From contig NZ_MLCB01000121.1 in the NCBI RefSeq assembly GCF_001890925.1, forward strand, positions 1 through 43,847: DNA of 43,847 bases, given 5' to 3'. Positions 35,739 through 43,847 of this stretch are shown here, in pieces (positions within the stretch are counted from its first letter, which is position 1; every line of letters starts with the position of its first letter). The notes beneath the pieces were generated by a model. It was not told the DNA's origin. It did no database searches and was given only the letters and a program-made list of their open reading frames with translations. The position numbers were made by a program, and so were the translations under genes. This stretch comes from Planktotalea frisia (lineage in GTDB: Bacteria; Pseudomonadota; Alphaproteobacteria; Rhodobacterales; Rhodobacteraceae).

Positions 35739-35775
35739 TTGACTTTACCCTCTGCTTGCTTTTGTTAGCGCTAAC
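35739..35775 (+). promoter_or_regulatory. gap2 promoter with perfect LacI-family operator
   Basis: GTTAGCGCTAAC (35764-35775) is a perfect 12-base palindrome with the central CG of LacI/GalR operators. It overlaps the predicted -10 (TTGTTA, 35762-35767), 17 bases after TTGACT (35739-35744), the position of a repressor site. A further CGCTAAG half-site follows at about 35781. The regulator is not in the window. Confidence 0.6.
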
Positions 35776-35807
35776 GAAACCGCTAAGCGAATGATGAGGA
35801 TGTGGAC

Positions 35808-36809
35808 ATGGCTGTAAAAGTAGCAATCAACGGATTTGGACGTATCGGCCGCAACATTTTGCGCGCGATCATCGAAAGCGGTCGCACAGATATCGAAGTT
35901 GTTGCAATCAACGACTTAGGCCCTGTGGAAACAAACGCTCACTTGCTGCAATACGACAGTGTCCATGGCCGTTTCCCTGCCACTGTGACGCACAACGACA
36001 CCTCTATTGACGTTGGTCGCGGACCCATTGCTGTCACCGCACTTCGCAACCCTGCAGAGCTTCCATGGGCAGATGTGGATATCGTCATGGAATGCACAGG
36101 CGTCTTCACAGACAAAGAAAAAGCAAAAGTGCATTTAGAAAACGGTGCGAGCCGCGTTCTTGTGTCTGCTCCGTCTAAAGGGGCTGACAAAACCATCGTT
36201 TACGGCGTCAACAGTGACACCCTTACAGCCGATGATCTGATCGTATCCAACGCGTCTTGCACAACGAACTGCTTGGCCCCTGTCGCTTATGTTCTCAACA
36301 ACGCATTCGGTATCAAGCGCGGCTTTATGACGACTGTGCACAGCTACACAGGCGATCAACCGACGCTCGACACGATGCACAAGGACCTCTACCGCGCACG
36401 TGCTGCCGCGATGAGCATGATCCCAACCTCTACAGGTGCGGCCAAAGCCGTCGGACTTGTTCTGCCAGAGCTTGAGGGCAAACTCGACGGCGTGGCCATC
36501 CGCGTCCCTACGCCGAATGTCTCCGCTGTTGATCTCACATTTGAAACCAATCGCGACGTAACGGTTGAGGAAATCAATGCAGCCATAAGAGCCGCAGCTG
36601 ACGGTCCTCTCGCGGGGGTTCTGGAATGCAATGATCGCAAGCTTGTCTCAATGGACTTCAACCACGATCCACATAGCTCAATCTTTGCAACGGATCAGAC
36701 CAAAGTCATGGATGGCAACATGTGTCGCATCCTTGCGTGGTATGACAACGAGTGGGGTTTCTCCAACCGTATGGCAGACACGGCCGTTGCGATGGGTAAA
36801 TTCCTCTAA
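35808..36809 (+). CDS. gap: Type I glyceraldehyde-3-phosphate dehydrogenase, copy 2
   Basis: 333-residue GAPDH, clearly a paralogue of copy 1 and alignable without gaps over the first 150 residues. Catalytic C151 ([12 protein letters not shown]), [22 protein letters not shown] phosphate-site region and [14 protein letters not shown] are present. D36 (INDLGP) is kept, so NAD use and a glycolytic role are likely. ATG 35808 has GAGGA seven bases upstream; GTG 35802 is too close to that site. Probably controlled by the LacI-type operator just upstream. Confidence 0.97.
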   Translation: MAVKVAINGFGRIGRNILRAIIESGRTDIEVVAINDLGPVETNAHLLQYDSVHGRFPATVTHNDTSIDVGRGPIAVTALRNPAELPWADVDIVMECTGVFTDKEKAKVHLENGASRVLVSAPSKGADKTIVYGVNSDTLTADDLIVSNASCTTNCLAPVAYVLNNAFGIKRGFMTTVHSYTGDQPTLDTMHKDLYRARAAAMSMIPTSTGAAKAVGLVLPELEGKLDGVAIRVPTPNVSAVDLTFETNRDVTVEEINAAIRAAADGPLAGVLECNDRKLVSMDFNHDPHSSIFATDQTKVMDGNMCRILAWYDNEWGFSNRMADTAVAMGKFL

Positions 36810-36813
36810 GCCT

Positions 36814-37608
36814 TTAGCGGCGGTAGAGGATCGGAAACCAATCCTCGCGTAGCTTTTGGCCAGCAACCATATCATGACCCGGAAACGGCGGCGACGTCGG
36901 CCCGGGTCGTTCTACATAACGCGTATCATCCCCGAGCAATCGCAGTGAGAACGCGCGCCTGCGCTGGCTGGTCTCATTGCCGCGCGCGCCATGTAAAATT
37001 GAATAGTTGAACGCCACAGCATCGCCCGGCTCCATCTCGTATTCTCGTACAGTCATCCCTTCCGCGTCGGGATCAGGGACCGGCATGTAGGCGTCCTCAT
37101 CAGGATAGAAACTGGTTTCAGATAACCAACGCGTTGGAAGGACTGGCTTTTCCCAAAGATGCGATCCGGCGACACATCGCAAAGACGCATCCGTCACGGC
37201 ATCAAGCGGCGACCAAAAGCTGACGGTTTGCTGACCTTGAACGAAATAATACGGCCCGTCCGTGTGCCATGGCGTTGGCTTTGATGTCCCCGGTTCTTTC
37301 ACCAATACATGGTCGTGAAACAGCTGCACGCTCTGTGAGCGCATCAAATCTGCCGCGACTTCAGCCGCAGCACTTTGGCGCGCAACCTCTTCAAACTCGT
37401 CAATGCGCGACCAATTGCAATAATCATCGAAAAAGCGACCACCCTCGCCCGCTTTCAAGTTTTCCGCCGCGTATGGCCCGGGTTCATCCATGTTTCGCTG
37501 AACACCTTTGCGCAGCGTTTCAACATGCTCCGCAAACAACCCTTTGATCAGCACAACACCGTCGCGCTGATAGCTCTCTATCAAGTCTTCTGTCACCAAC
37601 GGATGCAT
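36814..37608 (-). CDS. Phytanoyl-CoA dioxygenase (PhyH) family protein
   Basis: 264-residue Fe(II)/2-oxoglutarate dioxygenase of the PhyH family. The iron ligands are H115 and D117 (PWHTDGPYY) and H206 (ILHGARGN), with an Arg-rich segment (~R216-R218) for 2-oxoglutarate. FHDHVLVKEPGTSKPTPWH and the ERPGPTSPPFPGHDM tail define a conserved Roseobacter subfamily whose substrate is unknown. ATG 37608 has AGGA seven bases upstream. It follows gap copy 3 by eight bases, and its stop lies only four bases from the stop of convergent gap copy 2. Confidence 0.87.
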   Translation of the reverse strand: MHPLVTEDLIESYQRDGVVLIKGLFAEHVETLRKGVQRNMDEPGPYAAENLKAGEGGRFFDDYCNWSRIDEFEEVARQSAAAEVAADLMRSQSVQLFHDHVLVKEPGTSKPTPWHTDGPYYFVQGQQTVSFWSPLDAVTDASLRCVAGSHLWEKPVLPTRWLSETSFYPDEDAYMPVPDPDAEGMTVREYEMEPGDAVAFNYSILHGARGNETSQRRRAFSLRLLGDDTRYVERPGPTSPPFPGHDMVAGQKLREDWFPILYRR

Positions 37609-37616
37609 ATCATGTC

Positions 37617-38609
37617 CTATCTTTGAGCCATGCGCTGTGCCAATTCGAGCATCCGCATGGAAAAACCCCATTCATTGTCGTACCAACCAAAGACCCGTAA
37701 CAAACCACCAACAGACACAGAGATTTCCGGCCCGACAATAACCAATGACTCTGGTCGCATGCGCAAGTCCGAAGAAACCAACGGTTGTTCAGTCCAACCC
37801 AATACGCTGCCTTTTGCTTGTGAATTTAGATGATCACGCACTATCCGCGCCGTTACGCTCGCGCGTGTTTGCACTGTTAAATCAATCGCTGAAACACTGG
37901 CCGTTGGCACCCTGATCGCGCGTGCTTCAATCCGTCCTGCAAGATGTGGCAGAACCTCATCGGTAAGGCGCTGCGCACTTGTTGTCGTAGGCACCATCGA
38001 CAAGGCCGCCGCGCGGCTACGCGCAAAATCAGCACCCGGTTTGTCTACAGTCGGCTGGCTGCCCGTATAGCAATGAACCGTCGTCATGTGACCGCTTTCG
38101 ATGCCATAAGCTTCGTCCAAAACCCGCAAAAGCGGCGCAAGCGCATTGGTTGTACAGGACGCGTTTGAAACTATGCGCGCCGCCCCGAGGTCTTGATCGT
38201 TAGCGCCAATGACAATCGTTTTATCTGCGGTCTGAGATGGCCCAGATATCAAAACGGAAGTCGCCCCAGCCTCTATTCCGCGCGTCGCAATAGCTCGGTT
38301 TCCCGCAAGCCCCGTACATTCGAGCACAACGTCTATGTCGGATAGATCCAATTTGCTCAAATCATCCGTATGCTGAAACGCAATCCTATCGCCATCCAGC
38401 TCTAAAGCGCCGTTAAAATGTTCAACGACACCATTGTATCGCCCAAAAACACTATCGTATTCAAAGAGATAGGCACACACATCAAGCGGCTGAATATCGT
38501 TTACGAGAACCAGCTCAAACGGCAGGTTCTCACTGCGCAGGATCCTCAAAATTGATCGCCCGATGCGGCCAAATCCATTCAAAGCGATGCGTGTGTTCTT
38601 CTGTGTCAT
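37617..38609 (-). CDS. gap: Divergent glyceraldehyde-3-phosphate dehydrogenase-like protein, copy 3
   Basis: 330 residues with a complete GAPDH layout: [14 protein letters not shown] with the NAD-type Asp (D38), catalytic Cys in [24 protein letters not shown] and [14 protein letters not shown]. It is far less similar to copies 1 and 2 than they are to each other, with changes such as SCTTNA for SCTTNC and TTTSAQR for TSTGAAK in the phosphate-binding loop. It may act on another phosphorylated aldehyde, such as erythrose 4-phosphate. ATG 38609 is the first ATG; an in-frame TTG lies 12 codons earlier. Operon partner is the PhyH gene. Confidence 0.9.
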   Translation of the reverse strand: MTQKNTRIALNGFGRIGRSILRILRSENLPFELVLVNDIQPLDVCAYLFEYDSVFGRYNGVVEHFNGALELDGDRIAFQHTDDLSKLDLSDIDVVLECTGLAGNRAIATRGIEAGATSVLISGPSQTADKTIVIGANDQDLGAARIVSNASCTTNALAPLLRVLDEAYGIESGHMTTVHCYTGSQPTVDKPGADFARSRAAALSMVPTTTSAQRLTDEVLPHLAGRIEARAIRVPTASVSAIDLTVQTRASVTARIVRDHLNSQAKGSVLGWTEQPLVSSDLRMRPESLVIVGPEISVSVGGLLRVFGWYDNEWGFSMRMLELAQRMAQR

Positions 38610-38785
38610 AGGCTGAGTGTTGCCGCAAAGGGTGATGGTTTCCAAGCAAACAATTGTACCAATTCAAGACCTTGTTTTGCACCCCTTGTAAAGTCCGTCG
38701 CAAACAGACATGCGATGTCGCACGCGAACAGGAAACCCAGCTGTGTCTAGGGCGACTTTAGAGAGGTAACAAACGGAATATATGC

Positions 38786-39946
38786 ATGCAATTTGGACTG
38801 AGCGAAGAGCAAAATATGATCGTCGATACGGTCCGTAGTTTTGTTGAAAACGAAATTTATCCATATGAAAGTGAAGTTGAGCAAAGCGGTCAGGTGCCAC
38901 ACGAGCTTGGTGAAGCGCTCAAGCAAAAAGTGATAGATCTCGGCTTTTATGCCTGCAACTTTCCCGAAGAGGTTGGTGGCGCGGGTCTTTCCCATCTCGA
39001 TTTTACACTGGTCGAACGCGAACTCGGCCGTGGCTCCATGGCGCTCACGCATTTTTTCGGTCGGCCACAAAACATCTTGATGGCTTGCGAAGGCGATCAG
39101 CGCGAACGCTATCTGTTACCCGCAGTACGCGGCGAAAAAATGGACGCCTTGGCAATGACCGAACCTGAAGCTGGTTCTGATGTGCGCGGGATGAAATGCA
39201 GCGCGATGCGGTCCGGTGGTGATTGGATCATCAATGGCTCAAAACACTTTATTTCCGGTGGCGAACACGCTGATTTCTTTATCGTTTTCGTAGCAACAGG
39301 CGAAGATCAAACCCCTAAAGGGCCCAAAAAACGCATTACCGCATTCTTGGTTGATCGAGGAACCCCCGGCTTTGAAGCACGCGAAGGCTACAAATCAGTT
39401 TCCCATCGTGGCTACAAAAATTATGTACTCGATTTTACGGATTGCCGCCTCCCCGATGCGCAAGTCTTGGGCGAGGTCGATGGCGGTTTTGCGGTGATGA
39501 ACGAATGGCTTTATGCCACTCGTCTGACTGTGGCGGCATTTAGCGTCGGACGTGCACGCCGCTGTTTTGACTATGCTTTGAACTACGCCGCAGAGCGAAA
39601 ACAGTTCGGCCAGCAAATCAGCAAATTCCAAGGTGTCAGTTTTCAAATTGCCGATATGATTACCGAAATTGATGCCGCGGATTGGCTTACCCTTTCGGGT
39701 GCATGGCGTCTGGATCAAGGTTTGCCAGCGAACCGAGAAATCGCGAGCGCCAAGCTTTACGCGACAGAAATGCTCGCACGCGTCACCGATACGACATTGC
39801 AGATCCATGGCGGTATGGGCTTGATGGACGACTATCCAATCGAGCGTTTCTGGCGCGATGCCCGTGTCGAGCGGATTTGGGATGGAACCAGCGAAATCCA
39901 ACGCCACATCATAAGCCGCGACTTGTTCCGCCCTCTTGGCGCATAA
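38786..39946 (+). CDS. Acyl-CoA dehydrogenase family protein (CaiA-like context)
   Basis: 386-residue FAD flavoprotein: N-terminal helical domain, MTEPEAGSDVRGM and WIINGSKHFISGGEHAD (flavin/substrate site), AERKQFGQQISKFQGV and LQIHGGMGLMDDYPIERFWRDAR. The usual catalytic Glu (YEGT) is replaced by Asp, D366 in RIWDGTSEIQ. It starts a three-gene operon with an ADP-forming acyl-CoA synthetase and a CaiD-like hydratase, so it may reduce or oxidise a betainyl-CoA such as crotonobetainyl-CoA/gamma-butyrobetainyl-CoA, using electron-transferring flavoprotein. Substrate is inferred from context. Confidence 0.88.
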   Translation: MQFGLSEEQNMIVDTVRSFVENEIYPYESEVEQSGQVPHELGEALKQKVIDLGFYACNFPEEVGGAGLSHLDFTLVERELGRGSMALTHFFGRPQNILMACEGDQRERYLLPAVRGEKMDALAMTEPEAGSDVRGMKCSAMRSGGDWIINGSKHFISGGEHADFFIVFVATGEDQTPKGPKKRITAFLVDRGTPGFEAREGYKSVSHRGYKNYVLDFTDCRLPDAQVLGEVDGGFAVMNEWLYATRLTVAAFSVGRARRCFDYALNYAAERKQFGQQISKFQGVSFQIADMITEIDAADWLTLSGAWRLDQGLPANREIASAKLYATEMLARVTDTTLQIHGGMGLMDDYPIERFWRDARVERIWDGTSEIQRHIISRDLFRPLGA

Positions 39947-39949
39947 TCC

Positions 39950-41986
39950 ATGTCACGTAAGTCACTAGAACGTTTGCTGAAACCAAAATCCATCGCAATT
40001 GTCGGCGGTGGAGCTTGGTGTAGAAATGTTATCAAAACCTGCAAATCTATTGGCTTTGATGGCGATATTTGGCCGGTGCATCCGACAAAGACGTCAATCG
40101 AAGGGTTGCGGGCCTATCCAACAATTGAGGATCTTCCTAGCGCACCTGATTCCAGCTTTCTCGGTGTCAATCGCAACGCGACTGTAAAGTGTCTGACCTC
40201 TCTTTCTAAAAGCGACGCAGGCGGCGCTGTTTGTTTTGCCTCCGGATTTGCAGAAGCGTCGGCCGAGATTAAAGATGGGGCGGATCTTCAAGCAAGGTTG
40301 CTACAAGCTGCGGGTGATATGCCGTTTCTAGGACCAAACTGTTACGGTTTTCTTAATTACCTAGATGGTTGTGCACTTTGGCCAGATCAACATGGTGGGC
40401 AACGCGTTGAAAGTGGTGTCGCGATCATCACTCAAAGCTCGAATATCGCGATCAATTTAACCATGCAAAATCGCGCGGTTCCTCTTGCGTACGTGGTTAC
40501 AGCGGGTAATCAAGCGCAAACAGATCTCCCTGAAATTGGAATGGATTTACTACGTGATCCTCGCGTCACTTGCCTTGGCCTTCACATTGAGGGGATTAAT
40601 GATATCAGAGCATTGGAGCATTTAGCTCACCTATCACATGAACTAAAAAAGCCTATTTGTGTTCTTAAGGTTGGTAAATCAGATCAAGCACAACTTGCGT
40701 CTGTTTCGCATACCGCCTCTCTCGCGGGAAGTCATACCGGTGCAAGCACGCTTATTAACCGTTTAGGGTTCGCGCAGGTCGATGATTTGAGTACCTTCCT
40801 AGAACTCTTGAAAATTTGGCACATTGCGGGTCCGTTAGCGTCGAACAGGATCGCCTCAGCGTCGTGTTCAGGCGGCGAAGCGAGTTTGATGGCGGACCTT
40901 GCTGCCGAATCCGATTTAGCGTTTCCACCCCTAAAAGTTGCTCAAGAAACAAAGCTACGCAAAACTCTAGGTCCCAAAGTAGCACTTGCTAACCCTCTAG
41001 ATTACCACACTTATATCTGGCCTGACAAAGAACTGATGCAACAAACCTTTGACGCGTTGTTCGATGCAGACATCGCTCTGGGGCTCGTCGTTTTGGACAT
41101 CCCGCGCGCAGATCGATGCGATACTTCAGACTGGGATTTCGCACTAGACGCGATTATTGCCTGCAAGCGCGGTACAAATATTCCGATTGGTGTCGTTGGA
41201 TCGCTCCCTGACACGATGCCCGAAGGCGTCTCACAAAGGTTAATCCGCGAAAGAGTGATCCCGCTCAATGGGATGGACACCGCCCTGCGCGCCGTAGCAT
41301 TGGCAGGCATCAAACGGCTGCATGCAAAGCCCGTTTTGCTACCTCAACAGCCTGAGAACGTTTCGACTTTGAGTGAAGCTGACGCCAAAAAGGCACTTGG
41401 GAAATTCGGTTTGGAAATCCCTAATTCGCTGATCTGCAAGACGTCAGCAGATTTTGAAGCAGCAAAAACCTCGCTGTGCCCCCCTTGGGTGCTTAAGGGG
41501 CTCGGCCTAGCACACAAGTCTGAAAGCGGTGCGGTGCATGTGGGCTTAACCAACATCGAGACCGTCAAAAGCGCTCGTGCGAAAATGAACTGCGAAGAAT
41601 ATCTTCTTGAAGAGATGATACAAAACTCGATCGTTGAGATGCTCGTCGCCGTAACGGTCGATCTGGCGCACGGATACGTGTTAACACTTGGTGCCGGTGG
41701 AACGCTGACTGAATTGCTAAAAGACACCACTTCGCTTGTTTTACCTGTCACAGAAAATGATGTCACCCAAGCGTTGAGCAGTTTGCGTTGCGCGCCCATT
41801 CTCGACGGGTATCGCGGCGCTCAACCAATTGATCGTAAAGCACTTTGGGCTGCGATTGACGCGATCCAAAAATATGTCATTGCACATCAAGGTCAGGTGC
41901 AAGAAGTTGAGGTTAACCCGTTGATCTGCACCCCAACCAGCGCGGTCGCAGTAGATGCCCTCATCGTCCAAGGAGACGCGCCATGA
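39950..41986 (+). CDS. Acyl-CoA synthetase (ADP/NDP-forming), acetate-CoA ligase family
   Basis: 678 residues in the fused alpha-beta arrangement: CoA-binding Rossmann domain (KPKSIAIVGGG), succinyl-CoA-synthetase-like domains with the phosphorylated His in SHTASLAGSHTG, and a C-terminal ATP-grasp domain (PWVLKGLGLAHKSESGAVHVGL, VEVNPLIC). It makes an acyl-CoA from the acid, ATP and CoA, giving ADP and phosphate. Between the dehydrogenase (3-base gap) and the CaiD-like gene (4-base overlap) it is placed to activate carnitine or a related betaine. It uses more TTA and other AT-rich codons than most of the window. Confidence 0.88.
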   Translation: MSRKSLERLLKPKSIAIVGGGAWCRNVIKTCKSIGFDGDIWPVHPTKTSIEGLRAYPTIEDLPSAPDSSFLGVNRNATVKCLTSLSKSDAGGAVCFASGFAEASAEIKDGADLQARLLQAAGDMPFLGPNCYGFLNYLDGCALWPDQHGGQRVESGVAIITQSSNIAINLTMQNRAVPLAYVVTAGNQAQTDLPEIGMDLLRDPRVTCLGLHIEGINDIRALEHLAHLSHELKKPICVLKVGKSDQAQLASVSHTASLAGSHTGASTLINRLGFAQVDDLSTFLELLKIWHIAGPLASNRIASASCSGGEASLMADLAAESDLAFPPLKVAQETKLRKTLGPKVALANPLDYHTYIWPDKELMQQTFDALFDADIALGLVVLDIPRADRCDTSDWDFALDAIIACKRGTNIPIGVVGSLPDTMPEGVSQRLIRERVIPLNGMDTALRAVALAGIKRLHAKPVLLPQQPENVSTLSEADAKKALGKFGLEIPNSLICKTSADFEAAKTSLCPPWVLKGLGLAHKSESGAVHVGLTNIETVKSARAKMNCEEYLLEEMIQNSIVEMLVAVTVDLAHGYVLTLGAGGTLTELLKDTTSLVLPVTENDVTQALSSLRCAPILDGYRGAQPIDRKALWAAIDAIQKYVIAHQGQVQEVEVNPLICTPTSAVAVDALIVQGDAP

Positions 41987-42768
41987 ACGACAATCCAATC
42001 AAGACCCACCGGGTTGGGCATGTCCTTGAAGTTACGCTTGATCGCCCAAAAGCCAATGCCATTGATCTCGCGACGAGCCGTATAATGGGTCAAGTTTTTA
42101 AAGACTTCCGTGACGATCCTGATCTTCGCGTTGCGATTATCACGGGCGAAGGTGACAAGTTTTTTTGCCCTGGTTGGGACCTCAAAGCAGCAGCTGATGG
42201 GGACGCAGTCGATGGCGATTATGGTGTCGGCGGTTTTGGAGGTTTGCAAGAACTTCCCCACCTAAACAAACCGGTGATTGCCGCGGTAAATGGGATTTGC
42301 TGCGGCGGCGGTCTCGAACTCGCACTGAGTGCAGACATCATTTTGGCTGCCGAACACGTGAGTTTTGCTTTACCAGAAATTCGCTCAGGTACTGTTGCCG
42401 ACGCTGCAAGCGTTAAGCTCCCAAAGCGTATTCCTTACCATATTGCGATGGAAATGTTGCTCACAGGCCGATGGTTAGATGCAAATGAGGCCGCGCGCTG
42501 GGGTATGATTAACCATATCTATCCCGCGGTTGATCTTATGACCGAGACCCGCAAACTCGCCCAGATGCTCGCGGAAGGGCCGCCCCTCGTCTATGCTGCG
42601 ATCAAGGAGGTCGTGCGCGAGGCTGAGGACATGAAATTCCAAGACGCGCTTAACAAAATCACAAAAAGCCAGTTCAAAACTGTGGAAACACTTTACACTT
42701 CTGAAGATCAATTAGAGGGTGCCAAAGCCTTTGCCGAGAAACGTGATCCAGTTTGGAAAGGACGCTGA
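41983..42768 (+). CDS. caiD: Enoyl-CoA hydratase family protein, carnitinyl-CoA dehydratase (CaiD)-like
   Basis: 261-residue crotonase-fold enzyme. It resembles E. coli CaiD along its length: LEVTLDRPKANAIDLATS, FRDDPDLRVAIITGEGDKFFCPGWDLKAAA, the oxyanion-hole segment GGGLELALSADI, FALPEIRSG, and the tail FAEKRDPVWKGR. CaiD interconverts carnitinyl-CoA and crotonobetainyl-CoA. Its likeness over generic crotonases supports a carnitine or related betaine pathway for the operon. The start overlaps the synthetase stop as ATGA. Confidence 0.85.
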   Translation: MNDNPIKTHRVGHVLEVTLDRPKANAIDLATSRIMGQVFKDFRDDPDLRVAIITGEGDKFFCPGWDLKAAADGDAVDGDYGVGGFGGLQELPHLNKPVIAAVNGICCGGGLELALSADIILAAEHVSFALPEIRSGTVADAASVKLPKRIPYHIAMEMLLTGRWLDANEAARWGMINHIYPAVDLMTETRKLAQMLAEGPPLVYAAIKEVVREAEDMKFQDALNKITKSQFKTVETLYTSEDQLEGAKAFAEKRDPVWKGR

Positions 42769-43200
42769 ATCTGGCAATTCCCCAGTGAAAGCAGTTGCTT
42801 TTTCAAGTGCTTCAAGGCGCTCGGTCCGTCAGGGCACTTTTAAGCTATTAGTTGTGAACTGGCCAAGTCGGTTTGAGGATTACTGAGCTACCCCCGAAAT
42901 TCGGACACTGACGTAAGCTACGATTTGTAGTCTGCTGATCTTCAACAAGAAGGAGATCAGGAATACTTTCTGCGCCAGCAACACGTTGTTTTTCCACAGA
43001 ATCGGCGGATTGCGGACCTTCGCTGCAGTCGCACATTCTCAGTGGCTTTTTCACCAAAGCAGCCATTCATTGATCGGGCTAAAAGCCAAAATGTTGTGAT
43101 CGATCTATTGATTTTGGAGATGCTGATGCAAGATACTTGTCTAAAGCCAAGAGGCTTGGTGAAGACCCAAAAAAAAGACAATGATTGCGTCCTTGCTAAG
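42769..43200. other. 432-base gap without a supported gene; possible insertion-sequence remnant
   Basis: No credible coding region; short open frames on the minus strand show no family features. At 42884-42907 the sequence TGAGCTACCCCCGAAATTCGGACA resembles in style (TGA start, C run, GGACA end) the terminal inverted repeat of some IS3-family elements, and CCGAAATTCGG inside it is a near-palindrome. No partner end or transposase is in the window, so if real it is a solo remnant. Confidence 0.35.
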
Positions 43201-43847
43201 CTACTTAGCAGTATGTCCGCCGTCCACATTCAACGTTTGACCGGTGACATAAGTCGATGCGTTTGAGCACAAAAATAAAATCGGACCGTCAAGTTCTGTA
43301 GCTTTTCCAGTTCGCCCAATACAAGTTCCCACTTCAACGTCATCGATTTGCTCTGAAAAGCAGTTGGGTACAATAGCATTCACTGTCACCCCAAAGTGCG
43401 ACCAAGCGTCAGCCATTGAGCGCACCGGCTGTGTGACGCCAGCAATAGCTGCGCCGTAGCTTACGGCATTGGGTGCACTATGAAGGCCATCGGTGCTCGT
43501 AATATGAACGATGCGACCCCACTTTTGTGCCTTCATGCTCCCCACAAGTGCTTCATTGATGAAAAACGGATCCGACAAGTTCGCCTTAACCGTTTGGTTT
43601 CATGTCCGCTCGGTGACATTATCTGCGGTTTCCTCAAAGGAATTGTCGGTGGAGTGGACCACAATATCGGGTGACCCAAAAGGTTTGGTAACTTCGGTGA
43701 TGAAAGTCTCTAGTGTGTCCTTGTTAGGTGATGCCGCTTGAAAAACCTTGAGTTCATCTGATTGGAGTCTCGCCAATTCATCTACCTATCCCGAGCTATG
43801 ACTGAATCTGGTGTTTGGGCGGTTTGAAGGTTGGCGGCGTATCTGGT
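43201..43847 (-). pseudogene. Degraded SDR family oxidoreductase, 5' end beyond the window
   Basis: The C-terminal part (43201-43578) is a clear short-chain dehydrogenase ending: GRIVHITSTDGLHSAP, YGAAIAGVTQPVRSMA, VTVNAIVPNCF, LFLCSNASTYVTGQTLNVDGG. Reading further upstream in the same frame continues the protein (FGSPDIVVHSTDNSFEE, then NQTVKANLSDPFF) through one TGA at 43600-43602, where TGG (Trp) would fit. At about 43783-43793 the frame shifts: VIARDR in one frame continues as VDELARLQSDELKV in the other. The catalytic YxxxK reads YGAAI, so the Lys is missing. Three independent lesions make this a pseudogene. Confidence 0.82.

Noticed and set aside
36814-38609. Arsenate-resistance reading of gap copy 3 (GAPDH with ArsJ)
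   Set aside because: No arsJ, arsR or other arsenic gene is nearby; the partner is a PhyH dioxygenase.
42848-43229. Two overlapping minus-strand open frames of 72 and 90 codons after caiD
   Set aside because: No recognisable domain, unusual composition and no ribosome sites; treated as noncoding or mobile-element debris.

Overview
The window is ordinary chromosome of a marine alphaproteobacterium, most likely of the Roseobacter group (Rhodobacterales). The evidence is the protein content: a ChpT phosphotransferase beside a DUF3553 protein, small-type PurL, a ribosomal protein L21 with a C-terminal helix-hairpin-helix-like extension, the rplU-rpmA-GNAT-LysE-GNAT-obgE-proB-proA order, yajC-secDF followed by the ccm genes, and tandem gap genes beside tkt. 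I see no rRNA, tRNA, CRISPR array or prophage. Genes are densely packed, with many ATGA, TAATG or 8-base overlaps.

Layout. 1-3640: a FliG-like protein without its N-terminal domain; three overlapping genes for a Co-type nitrile hydratase/thiocyanate hydrolase family enzyme with a split beta subunit; an LpxL-like lipid A acyltransferase; and a secreted DUF1223 protein facing the other way. 3879-6563: aconitase acnA, closed by a terminator. 6726-13517 (minus): one long cluster yajC-secD-secF-TauE permease-Mth938-like-ccmA-B-C-D-G, combining protein export and cytochrome c maturation. 13703-13822: a probable small RNA with promoter and terminator. 13861-17434 (minus): a nitroreductase, then a tight three-gene catabolic operon (PLP lyase, M24 peptidase-fold hydrolase, Asp/Glu racemase-fold enzyme). 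17574-20435: purL, bolA, grxD.

20474-23060: ornithine-lipid genes olsB-olsA, DUF3553 and chpT. 23057-29245 (minus): rplU-rpmA, two GNAT acetyltransferases with a LysE exporter between them, obgE, proB, proA. 29429-30746 (minus): a coiled-coil protein, zapA and a Dabb-like protein. 30962-36809: tkt, an RNA methyltransferase and two tandem gap genes flanking a 47-residue membrane protein, with LacI-type palindromes upstream of the gap genes. 36814-38609 (minus): a third, divergent gap followed by a phytanoyl-CoA dioxygenase family gene.

38786-42768: acyl-CoA dehydrogenase, ADP-forming acyl-CoA synthetase and a CaiD-like hydratase, a probable carnitine/betainyl-CoA unit. The right end (42769-43847) is degraded: a fragment resembling an insertion-sequence end, then an SDR pseudogene with a frameshift, a nonsense codon and loss of the catalytic Lys.

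The items most worth following up are the thiocyanate-hydrolase-like trio (1), the uncharacterised PLP/M24/racemase operon (2), the triple GAPDH set in which one copy has lost the NAD-selecting Asp (3), the candidate small RNA (4), and the fliG lesion at an A6 run (5). Starts were chosen from Shine-Dalgarno spacing and family length. Functional calls rest on motif recognition from memory, without a database search.
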